Positions 50,701-64,000 of a stretch of 64,000 bases of DNA are shown here, piece by piece (positions within the stretch are counted from its first letter, which is position 1; each line of letters opens with the position of its first letter). The translations under genes and the position numbers were made by a program. The notes under the pieces were generated by a model. The model worked only from the letters and a program-made list of their open reading frames with translations. It made no database searches and was not told where the DNA came from. This DNA comes from Anisakis pegreffii (Eukaryota > Nematoda > Chromadorea > Rhabditida > Anisakidae): NCBI GenBank assembly GCA_035041965.1, contig JAPYMA010001588.1:78575-142574 (forward strand), written 5' to 3'.

Positions 50701-52435
50701 ACTTCTATTGAGGTTATCAGTGGACAGGATTGTGTTGGTTGAAGAACAAAAAGGTTGTGATTAAGTTCATGGTTTGTATTCATTGAAGTAAGCTGGAAGC
50801 AACAAGTTTCAAGCGTCGCAATGTGAAAGAGGCGTTGTAAGTGGATTGATTTGCAGTGAACACTTCACAACAACGAAATGGTAATCTATTGTTGAGAGTT
50901 TTATGGTTTATAATTAGATGAGTATGGGTAATTAAGGTGAACGAATGAATCGATGAAGAAGCGTGCTGGCGAAGAGGAGTGTGAATATGAGGATGAATAT
51001 TGGGTGTGCGAAGTTCACATCGCTGACTTGACTTCTTATCATGCAGTCTTGTTTTTGCGGGGATTTATTTGTTCACTTGTGTATTGAAGTTCGTAAAATT
51101 AAATGAGCTATTTGTTGAATTACAATAACTTCTTATTATTATTATATTATTATTATTATTATTATTATGAATACTATTATTATTATTGTTATTATTATTT
51201 ATTATTCTGATTATTGTTGTTATTATTATGAACTATCATTCTCTCTCGACGATGTTCATTTTGAGTAATCGTCATACTCATATTCATATAATGTCATTTC
51301 ATTCACGTTCCTTTCTCTCACATCTCATCATCCTCAGGGAACCACTAATGTCAATTGCCTTCTTCTAGCGGTCACTTTGCCTACTCTACATTTCATAATA
51401 TATTTTTATGTTTATATAATAAATTTAGTATACATACGAGCGTATAATAACAGTAGTAATGATATATGATAGTGTTAATAATAAGACTAGCATTAATGCT
51501 ACCGTTAAACGATTAAAAAAACATGTTTGTGTTTAAAATGGACGCATCGAGCATTAATTGCATTCGTGCAAATAGCTCTCGTTGTGACGGTACTGCTAAA
51601 TTTTAGCATTGAGCCAGACCACGCACCTGATCAAACAAACTTGAATGTGCTTGTAAAGTCCTATTGTTCCTTGTGTCATTTTAATTGCCACAAATATTAT
51701 TATTGAAATCAATCACAATATCAAAAGTCAGCATTAATATGGTGCTTTCAACTTGGCATCATCAAGTAAATTTTAGTTACATAATTGGTGATTAGCGTAT
51801 ACGGATGTGTTTAGCAGACATTCAGGTTCATTCCACCATACTTATCTGTTCAGCAGATTGCAGCCGCTCAAATGATAGCTAAGTGCGTGACGAATTATTT
51901 TTTTCTTATTTTAGTCTTTCTTTTGCAATCATTCGCTTTCTCCTCTCAGATAGAGTTTCGTTCTTTCAGCAATCGTTAGAATGCTAAATGAAGTTCATAT
52001 GCACAAGAAATCTTTTGCAATGCAAAGTATGCAACCTGAACGTTGATATCTTAAGGACTTGAAATTCCATCAAGAAAGCTATACATAAGTGTGCACAAAC
52101 TCCACTGACTTTCACTTGAATTTTTTCTCGAATTCAATTTTTTACGAAGAAAATCTGTGAAAACATCCAAACAAATGGTCCATCTAATAACAGCTCATTT
52201 AGCCGTTAAATTAAAAAAATAACTACAAAATGAATGGCGAGTGTTTAAACAATTTTGAAAAACGTTTGAAAATGTAAAAGAGAAATTGAGGAAATTGCTT
52301 AATTATTCGTTAACATTATCGCACCTTCTGCATTAGTGCGTGCTTATTAAATGCTTCAATAAATTTGTGAATTTACATTAGATCTCATATGTGACTGTAC
52401 GGTAATGAGTTCGTTCTGGCAAAGGCCGCCCGCCC
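47739..52435. other. Gene-poor stretch with microsatellite
   Basis: No domain-bearing frames. A minus frame of 131 codons at 48268-48663 has no recognisable family. Contains the ATT/TTA microsatellite listed separately. Confidence 0.4.
51128..51240. repeat. TTA/ATT trinucleotide microsatellite
   Basis: About 110 bp of imperfect TTA units with GTT and ATGA interruptions. Confidence 0.9.
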
Positions 52436-52750
52436 TCAGTTGGTCGTTTCCCTCAAGCAGTTCCTTCTGAAATCGTTGATAAGCGATGATCTGTATCTTC
52501 CGCTAAATGTGTCTGTCCTTTTGACGATATGAAGATGTGAAAGGAAAGTACCGTTATGCCGTCTGTCTCCTTCTCTCATTGTATCTGATAGTCTTGATCA
52601 ATGTCTATTGGTGTTCTCTTTAGTGGATGCGACCGCCACCAAACATCATTACCACGAAATGGAGTGAAGAACGAGAAGAGTAGCATAACGAGGTCGATGC
52701 TGCACTCTATATGCTTTCGTTCTCGTCCATCGTGTCTCATTTGACTGATA
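52436..52750 (-). CDS. Possible last two exons of an unidentified protein
   Basis: Two minus-strand open stretches have balanced codon use and compatible splice sites. Exon a (52750-52653) follows GCAACAG, contains ETRWTRTKAYRVQHRPRYA and ends TCGTG|GTAATG in phase 2. Exon b (52502-52436) follows CACATTTAG and reads GRYRSSLINDFRRNCLRETT to a TGA stop. SSLINDFRRN has a slight likeness to the start of Pumilio repeats (RSRLLEDFRNN) but nothing else supports that. The opposite strand is also open here (around VLAKAARPQLVVSLKQFLL), so strand and reality both need transcript data. Confidence 0.25.
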
Positions 52751-55700
52751 CTGTTGCTGCTGCTACATCTTCATGCTTTATTTCAAGTTTTGCATATGAT
52801 CAGCCGTCGTTAATCTACATGTTACTGTCGTTATTTTCATCATGACTAATGATCATCATTCAAACTGTTTCAACAAATTATTGATTCAATTAATTTTTTT
52901 GTTTTCCTTTCATATTCAACAACAGTTTTGAGGGGATTTTTATCACCATTTTTACCTCAAATTTAGCTTTTTCACAGTAAGTATTGCTGCAACGAATGTG
53001 AAATATTGCTGCATCCCAAGTGTTGCTGCAACGAATGTGCGTCAAATGATTCATTGCAATTGAAAAAAAAGAATTGAAGTAAAATCGTTTGTTTGGTTCA
53101 TTTTAGACGCATCACAAAATACTCATTTGAGCACATCACGCCTTCAGTTATCTCTTCAAAAATGTTTCATTTCCAGGCTGAATGATTTCACCTGTGTTCC
53201 TTCGGAGTAAACTTGAAACAGCATTACCGAATCATTGCTCACTTCCCAGCAGTAATGTCCTCTCTCTCATGAAAACTTCCTTTATTTATGTCTGTTTTCG
53301 CTATTTGTCGGTGGAATGACCCTTTTTCATTGTGTTATCAATGCACCCTAATATAACTCCTCCCTACGTCCACTTCTGCTTCAGTTATCCTAGACTTCTC
53401 GTTATATCAATCAATATTCGGATCAGTCGTTAACCATCACACCAGTGAAAACGTCTTGGTTGTCATAAATTAGAAAAAAAACATACGTTCTCGGTTAATG
53501 TATGTGTGATGTTGTTTATCTGTTTGTTTCATTATTCATGAATCTTTAACTAGCGAACGATATTCAGACTTCGCCTAGTATCAAAGATAACTGAAAAGTG
53601 TGTAAACAATCATCAAACTTGTATTTATCGACTTGAATATGAGATAGAAATAACGTATATTTTACGGTTATAACACAGAATCGATAGATATTTCTACATT
53701 TCATTTCAACCGCATTATTCAATCAATCGCTTTATGAGTGAGTCTCTTCGTGACTTGGCACTCTCTATCTTCTTTAGTTCATGACGACAGTATTTGATTT
53801 ATTATCCAACTTAACGATCCTCTATTCAAACAGCTTCTTTTTATTATCGCTACAGTTGAAATTTATGTTTAAAGCATAAGTATGTGAGTAGAGTGCCGTG
53901 TATGTTGGTTGAAATTTTAGTATTCAGTGTCGACAAGTTGTTAATTTTGAATTTAATTCATTAAGAATTTAATAGAATTAGCTAGTAGCGTATGCAGATG
54001 TGTGATGAAACAAAGATGAATGACTTTTGAATAAAAGAAGTGATAATAGAAGTTAAGTGAAAGCGTTTCATCGCGTTAAGATTACCCATCACAAGCGCAA
54101 TTACATTCTCAGATCACTTTTGCAACTACCAGTTTCGTTGACGAATTCATCAAGCATATATGAGTAGTCAATGTTTTGCGTGTGTTTGAGAGTTGGATAA
54201 ATGTGTTTCAACGAAACATTTTTTTTTCAGTTGATTATTTTATTGATATGTTTCGTTCTTTTATGTGATAGTGGATGGTTACGATTTGTTTGCTGAAATC
54301 TGTGAACGATATAATTTTGCTGTTTCAATGTCGAATACTGATTCTTTTACCGCTAGGAAATCATCTTAATATCTCTAATTACACGGATAATATTTTGTCA
54401 GCAACACTACCTTACTGTTTTAATTCTAATAAATTCCAAGTTGCAAACTCATTCAAGGAAAGATGGTTGGGTTGTTATTTCAATCAATTTACTGAACATT
54501 ACTTCACCTCATTCACGTAATGAGCGATCAACCTGTGACATGTAGTGAATTTGATTATTCTCGCTGCAAGCAGTGCTCCAACTGCCCTTGGTACTAAGGT
54601 TGCTCACGAGGTTCTATGTTTTCGAAGGTTGTTTTGCGAACATTTTTGTTTCTGGCTGGTCTAGGTCTGGTTTAATAAGTCCTAGTTAAAGTGAGATCAG
54701 TGCATTTCAACTAGCTCATTAAAGGTGTTATAACAAAAGACTATAGTAACATAGCGCTCAATTGCTCTTTTGTGTTTACTCACTCACAATTGGTGCCATA
54801 CACTCTCATAAACGATGTTGCTGTCAATCTGTGTGCATTATGTTCATATATGCGTTATATTATGCAAATGATTTATAATAAATGTATTTGCGCATCATCG
54901 AATCATTATTATATTATAATATCTTTTCAGATACAAACCATTGTTCACATTCCTCGCATTAATTTGCCTATCGATCTCGTATGTGTGTTTCGGATGAATG
55001 TTAACATTGTTCTCAGTGTATCTGTTACTATATCTGGATCACTATCAACATTTTATGCACACCTATTGTGTGTTATTTATGTAAACCGATGTGGATAATA
55101 CTAGTATATATGACGCGTTATAAATCCACTATTTTTCAAACACCTAATTTCAAATCTGTTTCTTCATGAAAAACTGAGCAGTGCTATTTACATTTTATAC
55201 GGTCAGCTGCTGACGTGCATATGTTGGCCGGTTGCACAAGCAAGTTGCAATTTTTTGTTATTGTTTCTATTGAGAAAAGTGATACGATAAATGTAAGAGT
55301 ATGATGGAAATGACGATCATGATCTGTGTATAGTATCGATATAGCCACGAATGATTAATGGCGCTAACAAGTGAATAGCTGAGTGAGTATTTTGATGAAT
55401 GGTGGTGAGGAGTTAACGTTTAGTTGGTTGTACGTAATCTGAATAAACAAAAAGAAGTTGTTTCAAATAAAATTATCTTTGTCACATTCATTGAAGCGAC
55501 CAACTTGCACATTCATGTATTTTGGTGGTGAGGAGCGACCACATCTGGACAGATAATGTGGATTTGAGAAAGATTTGTTTATTTCGGTATTGTTGATGGA
55601 TTTGTGCTTTGTTGCGTTTACGTTCCGTATTCGATCTACAGTCTTATTACATTTGCGTTCGCTGTCTCAGATGATAGGAGAACGGCCATCTAAGATTACT

Positions 55701-57449
55701 TTCGTTTGGTATGCTTGACATAATCGGTAATTAATGAATGTTCATTCATTCCATTATGTCAGTCAATTTCTTTTGCGTACTTCCTAATCTCGATCAATAA
55801 CCATAACATACTGTTGCTCCTAAATCCAATTGTTAGTCCATTCGAGTGATTGTTCCTCGATGAATGTGCTTTGTATAGTGCAATGAATGATGGCATAATC
55901 CTATTTTCTGCTGGTGGTGTACTAAGGAAGTTCGTGTTGACAATTCCTCATCGAACAGCACCACCAAAATCAAGCATGAAATTATATGACCACACTTATC
56001 CTGCTAAGAGCGAGTTTGTGGGTTTCAGTCCATTGACAAAAGCCACTCTAAAGTGGAGTCAAATGTGCTAAATACTAACATTTAGCGGTGTATTTGATAA
56101 TTTATTTCTTCAATGGCGTTCAGCTTCGTTTTCGGTTCCGTTCACTGATGTGCTGTGGGAGTAAGATGAATTGCGATAACCAGTTATTTTGTTCTGGTTT
56201 AGCGAAATGATAGGTTCCCTTCATGACATGCGATTTTTGAATTTTTATTCTTTTCCAAAGATTTACTATCAGTTTTCACCTCTTCCCGGAATTCACATCG
56301 TCAACGGTCATTCGCTTTACAAGCGATCTCGAAGTATTTTCTTCAGTGATCCAATCGCTGTCATTAATTGAGAATGTTTTAGTTGTTTTCACCCTTCTCA
56401 AAACACATCAAGTGAGCAATCTAAGCGAGAGTAGAGGCGTAAGCGTTGTTCGCATCATTTGTATTATGGGCAAAAACGTTCGTTCATTTCTCTTAAGTGC
56501 ATCTGTTCTGTCGATTATATAATGAGCTTAGTTAATTGAATATCCAACCTTTCAAATGTACGAATGGATGTGTATCGTTGCTTAATCTGGCTGCTCTTCG
56601 AATCAGTTTAGAACTGAATGGTTTGTTTGAGAATTGTATACATTCTTTGAATAATCAGAAAATGCACATATTCATGATGAAGCATCAAAATGACCGTCTT
56701 GCGATTGATTTGTGGCCTGATTTCCTGTGCTTTTAAATTATTACAATAAACTATCGAGCGTGATTACAGTATTTCTTATTAATCGTTCGATTTGAAAACG
56801 TTGCGATGCATATGGGTAAACATGCGATCACGACCATGAATCCTTAATCCAGGATCGATTTAATTTGATTGTGATTGTTGTTTTGTCATCAGAGAATCTA
56901 GTATGTGATGAACTTGATATCTTATCTGTAGTGGTTTGTTGGTGATCGCATCGCTGATGACGTGCGTGCAGCTAACTTGTTCAGTCATCTGACATTGGCT
57001 TGATTTATTCGTGAAAATAGTCATTATGTTGTACACTTTACTGCAATGAAAGACAGTATAAGATAATGTATTGCATATTTTTAACATTGCAAGGTACCAA
57101 CATGAACTGCTCTTCAAACCATTGCATCATTTGCAACAATGAGACTGTTTAGTTTGATAGAAATTACGCGGTTATTCACAGATATCAGATCAGATATTCT
57201 GTGTGCACTGAATGTTGAACAAAATTTGAGCGTGTTTGTATCAGTTTATCTCGATTCATGTTCACTCATTCGTTATGTCTACTCTTCATTGGCTCGTTTG
57301 CAGGCATTTTTTTCTTTCCTTCAGCCTTCAGGAAGTGTGTATAACATATCTGGTATTATTCAATAATACTTTCGCATTATCTGATCGCTTCTCATTTTCG
57401 ATTTATTCATTTATAGAGCCACTCGTATCCATTACGAATAAAAGCCTTT
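52751..57449. other. Gene-poor stretch
   Basis: No domain-bearing exons seen. A short direct repeat GTTGCTGCAACGAATGTG-like occurs near 52982 and 53022. Hydrophobic plus frames at 54275 and 54772 look random. Confidence 0.4.
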
Positions 57450-57462
57450 TATATCACGAGTA

Positions 57463-58892
57463 TCACTCATTATTACTTTTTGCATCCAATTTCGACTGGT
57501 TAGCTTGCAAGTCGGATACCTCGATCTCATCCTCGGCTTTCTCTTGTTCCTCTTCCACGCCCGTAGTTGCCATTCGGTTACTTTTTGTGCGCACTTTTTT
57601 TACCATCCATAATAATGTCTTCCTTACCCATTTAAATTTCCTTTCTCCTATAATTTCAACGACATTCTTAACATTTGTGACATCCCTCAGCAAATTGTAA
57701 GTTCTACGAACCCCTTCCATTCTTTCCTCCACAACTGCAATCATATCTTCATTTTTTTGTCGCAGCCAATGTTCCACAACCATACAACATCACTGGTTGA
57801 ATGGATTGACAGAATTAACCACTCTTGAGCTTCATGTTAACATTTTTCACTCCAAAAAATTCTGTTTACAGGGTGATTGTATATTTTTTCTGTTTTTAAA
57901 CAGTTACGTTCAACCCAATTTTCTCACTCTCATCGACCAATTCTTTGAGCATCACCTCTAACCAATACGATATTATTATGATGTTGTCAGCAAATTGCAT
58001 GTTTGAAAGCAACCTCCTAATGATATTGATACTCTTGTCATCCCACTGCTATACCAGTTACAAACAGGTATTCAGCAATAGCCGTGCACTCTCGATGAAC
58101 ACCTCTTTGCGTTTCAAGCAGTACTTTTCTTAGAGACGAATGGATTGACGATTAACGTTTCGATAATTGACAAATGTGCAGAATTGCAGTTGCACACTAC
58201 GTCAACGTCGACTGTTTTCTTGATATCAACAGATATTAAGCAAATACAGAAGTTACATTCATGTGACTTTTGGAATAATTTTGTTCTGTGAATTTGGCGT
58301 GTATTCGGTCAATGGTCGAATATCAATGATCGAAGGCGGACTGTTATTTGCATTTAATATTGGCTTTATTCTGTTGTTTAGCATTTTGGTGAAGCGTTTG
58401 TAAATGCTCGAAATGGGTGAGTAACCCTTTGATACCCTTTCATGTGCGCTTTTCAATCTAGTGGAATTGTTGACATTTTGTTGAACGTTCTGGTTAATGA
58501 GGTTTTCCCTAGCCAGTTTAATACCATCACAACTAATACCATCCATCCCCCTTGGGGTTCCATTTTCTTCTGTCTATTCAGGGATTTCATTTTTCAATAC
58601 AGATGATATTTTTTTGCATTCATTTGTTTTCAATTCAAAAGGTATCCTCATTTTGTTCTCGTTTAGCTTTCTGCAGAAGATTGCAATTGCTTTTTCTATT
58701 CACTTCATTTTGTTCACTAGTGACACATCTTTTTTTGAATACCTCCACAGTTTGCCGTTTTTTCTGTGTAGTTGCGTTTTGTGGTTGTCTAAAGTGCTCA
58801 TTCAAAGCAATGCGTTCCAGAATTTCGTTTTTATTACATTAAAAAAATTTTTGTTTGAAATTATATCCCACTTCGTTTGTTTGACCTTCTGA
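57463..58892 (-). mobile_element. RTE-like non-LTR retrotransposon (LINE) fragment, inactivated
   Basis: Read on the minus strand from 58892, pieces of one reverse transcriptase follow in order: KMRIPFELKTNEC and GTPRGMDGISCDGIK (the PG.DGI block), then YSPISSIYKRFTKMLNNRI and KPILNANNSPP (the PISLL..YK.FTK..NRI block), then LLSNMQFADNIIIIS where the catalytic FADD is FADN (near 57984-57994), then DESEKIGLNV, then LYGCGTLA and KNEDMIAVVEERMEG and VKNVVEIIGERKFKW (the YG.ETW / ERRM / RERKLRW tail). There are stops and at least two frameshifts, the endonuclease is missing and the catalytic Asp is changed. The order and motifs fit RTE-type LINEs. It can be no more than a dead copy. Confidence 0.85.
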
Positions 58893-61800
58893 ATACATTT
58901 CGTTACGAAACATTCAAATTTGCTGGATCTGCGAATGAAACTTTCATTCATCATGAATAAAAATTTCATTCAGGATCTACTGATGCGAAAAAGTATTCGC
59001 ATTCAGCTTTTCATTAACAACATCTTTGGGATGGAACAATTTAATGGCTTTATATTGAGTGATTCTAATTAAGTGATTAATTCTGACTGCCCTATATAAA
59101 CGTATGGATTAACGTGTAAAGTAATTCTGGAGAGCAGAGAATTGTGCGATTGAATCATTACCCGAACGCGTTAAGAATCTCTTTCATAAACGTTCTCGTT
59201 AAGGCATTTGTTCATTTCTTCCAACACTGCTCACCTAAAGACTCCTCTATTCCTGTGAGAATGTTCATGTCGCATCTTAAAAGTATATTGCATATACGTT
59301 AGCAGTAAGATACCATATAAACTGTTCCACCCTATTTTGTGTTGTGCTAAAACGAGAAAAAATTCACGCTGCGTTTTTGGGCTGTGATGTGGAGTCTATT
59401 ATGATGAATTAAGTGCAAGTATATTATGACGAATGGGCAAGGATTTTCGTTCTCATCCATGATCGATTCAGTGAGTACTATTCAAAACATCAAAGAACAT
59501 TCACAGACAGTATCAATTTCAATTCTTTTCTTTTTGCTTAACCTCGTAGCCATTTCAAAAGTGAATGCCGCTTTTTGCTTCAGTTTGAAAAATGAATTGA
59601 GATTGAGTTGATTGATATTAATTGTTTCATTAAAATCGGCATTGATATTCATTTGTTTCAGTTATTATACAGCCAAACTGAGTTTGTTTATGACACGACA
59701 GTAGTGAATGCTTAGACGAAATTTATTGCTGCCTTATTGATAACCCTCTTTTCTGACACAACAGACATCTTCAATAATCAGTCAAATAAAAAGACTGGAA
59801 TGTCACATGAGTTTAACTCTGTGTGAAGGATTGAAATCAAAATTGTGTTAATGATGCAGAATCATTTCTCATCTGATCTGTTGAAGAAGAAGAAGAAGAA
59901 AAATTTATAGTGCTGTTGAGTAAAACATTTGATTGTTCCTTTCTGTTGGCTCAAATAGTACTTATATTATATTTAAGTGACTAGTCGGTTTTCGCTACAA
60001 ATTGCTTCTGCACAACCAAATCTTGAACGAAGCCGAAAGAAGCCTCAATCAAAGTCCAAATTGACAAATAGTCAAGCTTCAGCCAACGTCAGCCTAAGCG
60101 TGTAACTTCAAGTTGAATATGCCCAAGCTGAACAGTCGGTTCAGCAACGCAACAAACAACCAACAAATCAGTACAACGCACAATCTTGGCCACATTCTAA
60201 CATCACAACAGCACTATCGTTTTTCGTATCTTCTTCCATTTTTTTCTTGAATCATCATCTACTCGCCTAAGTTTTTCTGTTATGTATGTATACACTTCAT
60301 ACATACGTACGCTTCCATTTCCGCATCATTTATTATTGCTCGTTGATGAATGTACATTATGAAAACGCTCGGTCAGTCATACTTCTAGACATTTTATGTG
60401 TCCTCGAAATGCTCTTACTTGTTGCTTCGAAGCAATGTAAAAAGTGTTTTTGTCGGTTAGATTGTTGATTTGATGAATGTTTTGATGACGACAATAATGA
60501 GTTGTTTTGTTTTGATATAAACTGTTGATGATTGTTACTGCATAAGATTGTCTGGTATATTGATTGAATGAAAGCGTTTTCGATGAGTTTACATCAGCAG
60601 TACCAATCTTAAGTTAAACGAAGTAAAGCGTTCATTCATCAATCTTTCATTTTTGTTGTTGAACACTTGATTGACATATATCAGTTGAAATATTCAAAAT
60701 GTTGCACTCAAATTCTTATTTGCTTTTATATTGTGCGTTGTATATGCTTTTCGCTTTGCTCCAATCATTGAACCGTACTAATTTGCGTTTTTATGATACG
60801 TACATTCAAATGAGCGAAATCGAGAAATTACATTAAGTACGAGACAACTTGCCGTTGACTATGAGAATATTGTTTTTTTTGCTACATTCCCAAAAGCAGT
60901 CATCATTCAATATGCGGCTGTTGTCTTCCATCAAAAGTAGTTATTCTTTAGTACTTCTAACATAGAAGTTAATACTTCTATGTTAATACTTTGAGAGTGA
61001 AGCAGATTTGATCGGAGAAGAATCCGAACTTGGAGTATCGTTTCTGAGAGAAATACTTTATCATCACGACGAATTTCACAGCAAAATTTTTTCAGAAGGG
61101 ATCAGGAAAGCGATGATCCCAAAATGTTAACTGTTCTTTGAGCTCGTCGTGCCGAGATTTAGCAAATACACAGATTTGTGTGTGTGTGTGTGAAATTGAT
61201 AAAGTGTGAAGGACCCAATGAAATTTCCGTATTATTGAAAAATTTCGATCAGTTTTAATGAGAGGATGAAAATTTTTGTTCAAGTCGTAATTAGCAACGA
61301 TGTCTTTTCAATTACACCGTCGTTGTGAATCAGTGAGAACGGTTGATCAAAAAAAGCAATAGCAAACAACAAATGAGCAACGCATTAAATTGACGTTTTG
61401 TTCATCGTTTTTTACATTTTGTCTTCACGTTTTTTGTTGTTTGCTTCACGCTTTTATTGCGATAGTTTAGTGATAGTTTCGTTAACGATCACCAAAACAT
61501 AATTGTTAGCGAATATCAAAATATTCTGAGCATATTCTAATTTCTGTCATTATGAGGTATTCGTCTCACTCCTCTATGCGCAGTTGTTTTCCACAACTGT
61601 GCGACTTCATCTAGCATAAGTGAGAGTTGCAGCACTCCTTCATTTATGATCATCTTCAAAACTAGCAATTATTTGGCGACTTCGACGAAATAACGTAAAT
61701 CTGTATGCATGCTTCAGTACAACTTCTTGAGAATGTCAACGACCACTTTTCATTGTTGTTGTAATTTTGAGCGCTTTTCATCGTACGATTTCGCTTGTTT

Positions 61801-64000
61801 TAAAATTAGACACCGTCATATCGTTCTTATATATTTTCACAAGTGTTTTGTTCAATAAATGACCGACATCGATCTGCCAAACCAAATTTTGACTTCATAG
61901 GAGACGCCATCTTATTACACCAATGTTGTTAATATGTTATTAACAAACAGTTCATAAATGAACAAATAAATCGAAGCATCTGTGTATTTAGTTCTGAAAT
62001 TCGAATTGCTTATCCAAGAATGTTTGATTTTTCTTCCTAGTTCACGCCAATTAGAAAAAAAGAAGACAGGCTGATAAAGTCAGAAATCGGGTTTAATATC
62101 TGAGCCACCAGAAAGTGACGTATGTAGCTATGAAAAAAAGCCACCCGAACGTACTCCTGATGATGTGAAGGTGTGTAGCACAGATAACATTCAACAAATT
62201 ATCGAGAGCATCTATGCGATATTACGAGAATTCAACTGCATGTGATCGTCTTTCAACTTCGGTGTAATTGATTATTCACAGTTTGTGTTGTGTATAAAAA
62301 TTCTGAGGAGGAATAATCACAACTATTGTAGCGAACAGACCCACGAGCACGCTTCAATTAGCCAAATTCGACGTTTTTTTGTTGTAATGTGTATTAGCAG
62401 TCTGTGTGACTAGATATAAATTTATACATACGTCGTCTATCTAAATGCCATCTGATATGTGTTATAATTTCGTAGATGCTTTGCAAAATAGGCCCAGCAA
62501 TACTATTATATGCATAGACTGCAGCACTCTCAACAAGAACAATATTCGCAATCTTTTTTCATTGCGTCCTCACGGCAATATTTTCTATATAACTCACAAG
62601 GTCATTGGTCGTTTCATTTTATTGATGAAAGAAGTTTTTCTTAACTTTTTTCTTTCATTCTCTAAATTGTCGATGGTGTGGTCCGTTTCAGTTCGTTCAC
62701 TTTCGATTGAATGATAAACATTGAATGGTGATCGATGATTTGATAAGCTTTGATTGTAAAACGTGAACGTTATTGACTTCAGTGGAAACCGATAGACTTG
62801 GTTGAAGATGAATTCACCGAGTTGATTCGATACAAATCAACCAGTGTATTTGAGTAATAATTATGTCGTAATTAAAATCAGATGGTTCTTTATTACTTTG
62901 CGTACAATTAGCACACTTCTCTTGATTCATATTTTAGTCTACTGGATACTTCAAAGAAAAAAGTGTTTTGCTCAGTAGGGTAGATGAATCACTGAGAACA
63001 GTTAGGATCTTTCGCGATTCAGTTCGCGAGAACCTAAAAATATACGGGAAGAAAATAATAATTGTCTTGTTGTGTCGATTAATAAGTTGAATGCATGCAT
63101 ACATCATTCATTAAAATAACTCCTATTCGTCATCGTCACGCCACATCATCAACGCTATAATTTTATCGTGCTATCAGCTTTTTCATTTTGTGCTTTCCTC
63201 CTTCATAATCACTATTTGTCTGTCAGCACTGATAGGTGAATATCAAAACGATTAAGAATGCTGCTACCGTAAGATACTTGTCTGCGGATGAAACGCTCTT
63301 ATTGAGAGCACTCTTCAGCTGAACTTTTGCTACACCACATATTTCTTTCCGGATTCTCTTCACTTGCTTATTCTCATTATTTATGCAAATTTTCAAATTC
63401 CAGTAACATTTTTTTTCGATCTTTGTTTTGATCTTCTCTTTATAGTTTGGATCGTCATTAATTGTCAGTAATCTCATAAAAGTTTTCAAATCAGTTAGTG
63501 CGCATCATTAGTAGTGAAGACAAAAGCGTTTTAGATAAACATTGTTTCCTTGCATGTTTGTTAATGGTATAGTGAATGACTGTTTTGAGAGTGACGAGTA
63601 GTTGGGTAAACAATCAAAAAGTGTATGTCTACGATTGTTGTTGTGTTGAAGCGTATCGTCAACATTTTACTGCACTCGAGCGGCGATTTCGATAATGCTT
63701 CATTTCGTTGATGTTTTTGTTTGTGCCATCATCGCTTACATCAATTTTCAGCTATTTTATCAAATCTTTTTTGTTCTCACTCTCCTTACGGAACCGTTTT
63801 ATTTTTGGTTTATTCAGTGGTTTTGTTGCTTGCACAACATAAGTCTCATAGCTTATAATCTTCACGATTTTGATTGTCATAAAGGTTTTTATTCAAAACA
63901 TATCAAAAACAGTTTCAATAAAAATCCATTTATTTACTATTATTAATTAGATTGTTTTCATGTAAGGTCAGTTCAGCAATACGTAACTGAACGAAGTACA
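58893..64000. other. Gene-poor stretch at the right end
   Basis: No domain-bearing exon recognised. A minus frame at 63223-63489 (charged, with a C-terminal hydrophobic YLTVAAFLIVLIFTY) and a hydrophobic plus frame at 63695 are open but without family or splice context. Small features: GAATGAAA-C-TTTCATTC (58933-58949), a GAA run (59884-59901), the hairpin at 60958 and a GT run (61178-61191). Confidence 0.35.
60958..60985. repeat. 12-bp inverted repeat
   Basis: TAACATAGAAGT (60958-60969) pairs perfectly with ACTTCTATGTTA (60974-60985) around a TAAT loop. The half-unit ACTTCTAA also precedes it at 60953. Confidence 0.7.

Noticed and set aside
57236..57700. 154-codon plus-strand frame
   Set aside because: It overlaps the LINE on the opposite strand and is hydrophobic shadow sequence.
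58497..58892. 131-codon plus-strand frame
   Set aside because: Antisense to the LINE reverse transcriptase, whose motifs lie on the minus strand.

Overview
The window looks like nuclear DNA from a nematode. It is AT-rich and short coding exons are scattered among introns of 44 bp to about 2.4 kb. The exons join in frame at GT-AG sites with acceptors of the form TTTCAG, TTTTAG or TTGCAG. There is no operon-like packing, no tRNA or rRNA, and most long open frames are chance. The nematode assignment rests mainly on the FMRFamide-receptor-like GPCR and on splice-site style. The species cannot be named from sequence alone.

Left part (1-25 kb) holds the recognisable genes, all on the minus strand. 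At the left edge is the 5' part of a PDZ-domain scaffold gene (42-1041, running out of the window). At 4.5-4.9 kb is a Bcl-2-family BH1/BH2 segment broken by a one-base frameshift. At 9.8-14.8 kb is a six-exon rhodopsin-class peptide receptor covering all seven helices, with one apparent missing base in the second intracellular loop. At 21.5-24.5 kb is a six-exon TBC-domain Rab GTPase-activating protein with its Arg- and Gln-finger motifs intact. Between them lie a few unassigned coding-like exons (3.1, 7.1-7.5 kb) and repeats.

Right part (25-64 kb) is gene-poor. It contains a mariner transposase fossil (34.2-34.9 kb), a dead RTE-like LINE fragment (57.4-58.9 kb), a perfect 13-copy 26-bp tandem array (47.4 kb), a cluster of long hairpins (28.3 kb), a GC-rich foldback patch (36.1 kb), microsatellites and one pair of possible exons at 52.4-52.75 kb. 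Two members of one hAT-type family were found: an 842-bp copy inside the GPCR's largest intron and a 200-bp copy at 28.7 kb.

The genes do not form a pathway together. The window reads as ordinary host DNA with old, degraded transposons. I found no convincing new multi-gene system. The most useful points are the spliced gene models, which no single open frame shows, and the three apparent frame breaks in otherwise conserved domains.
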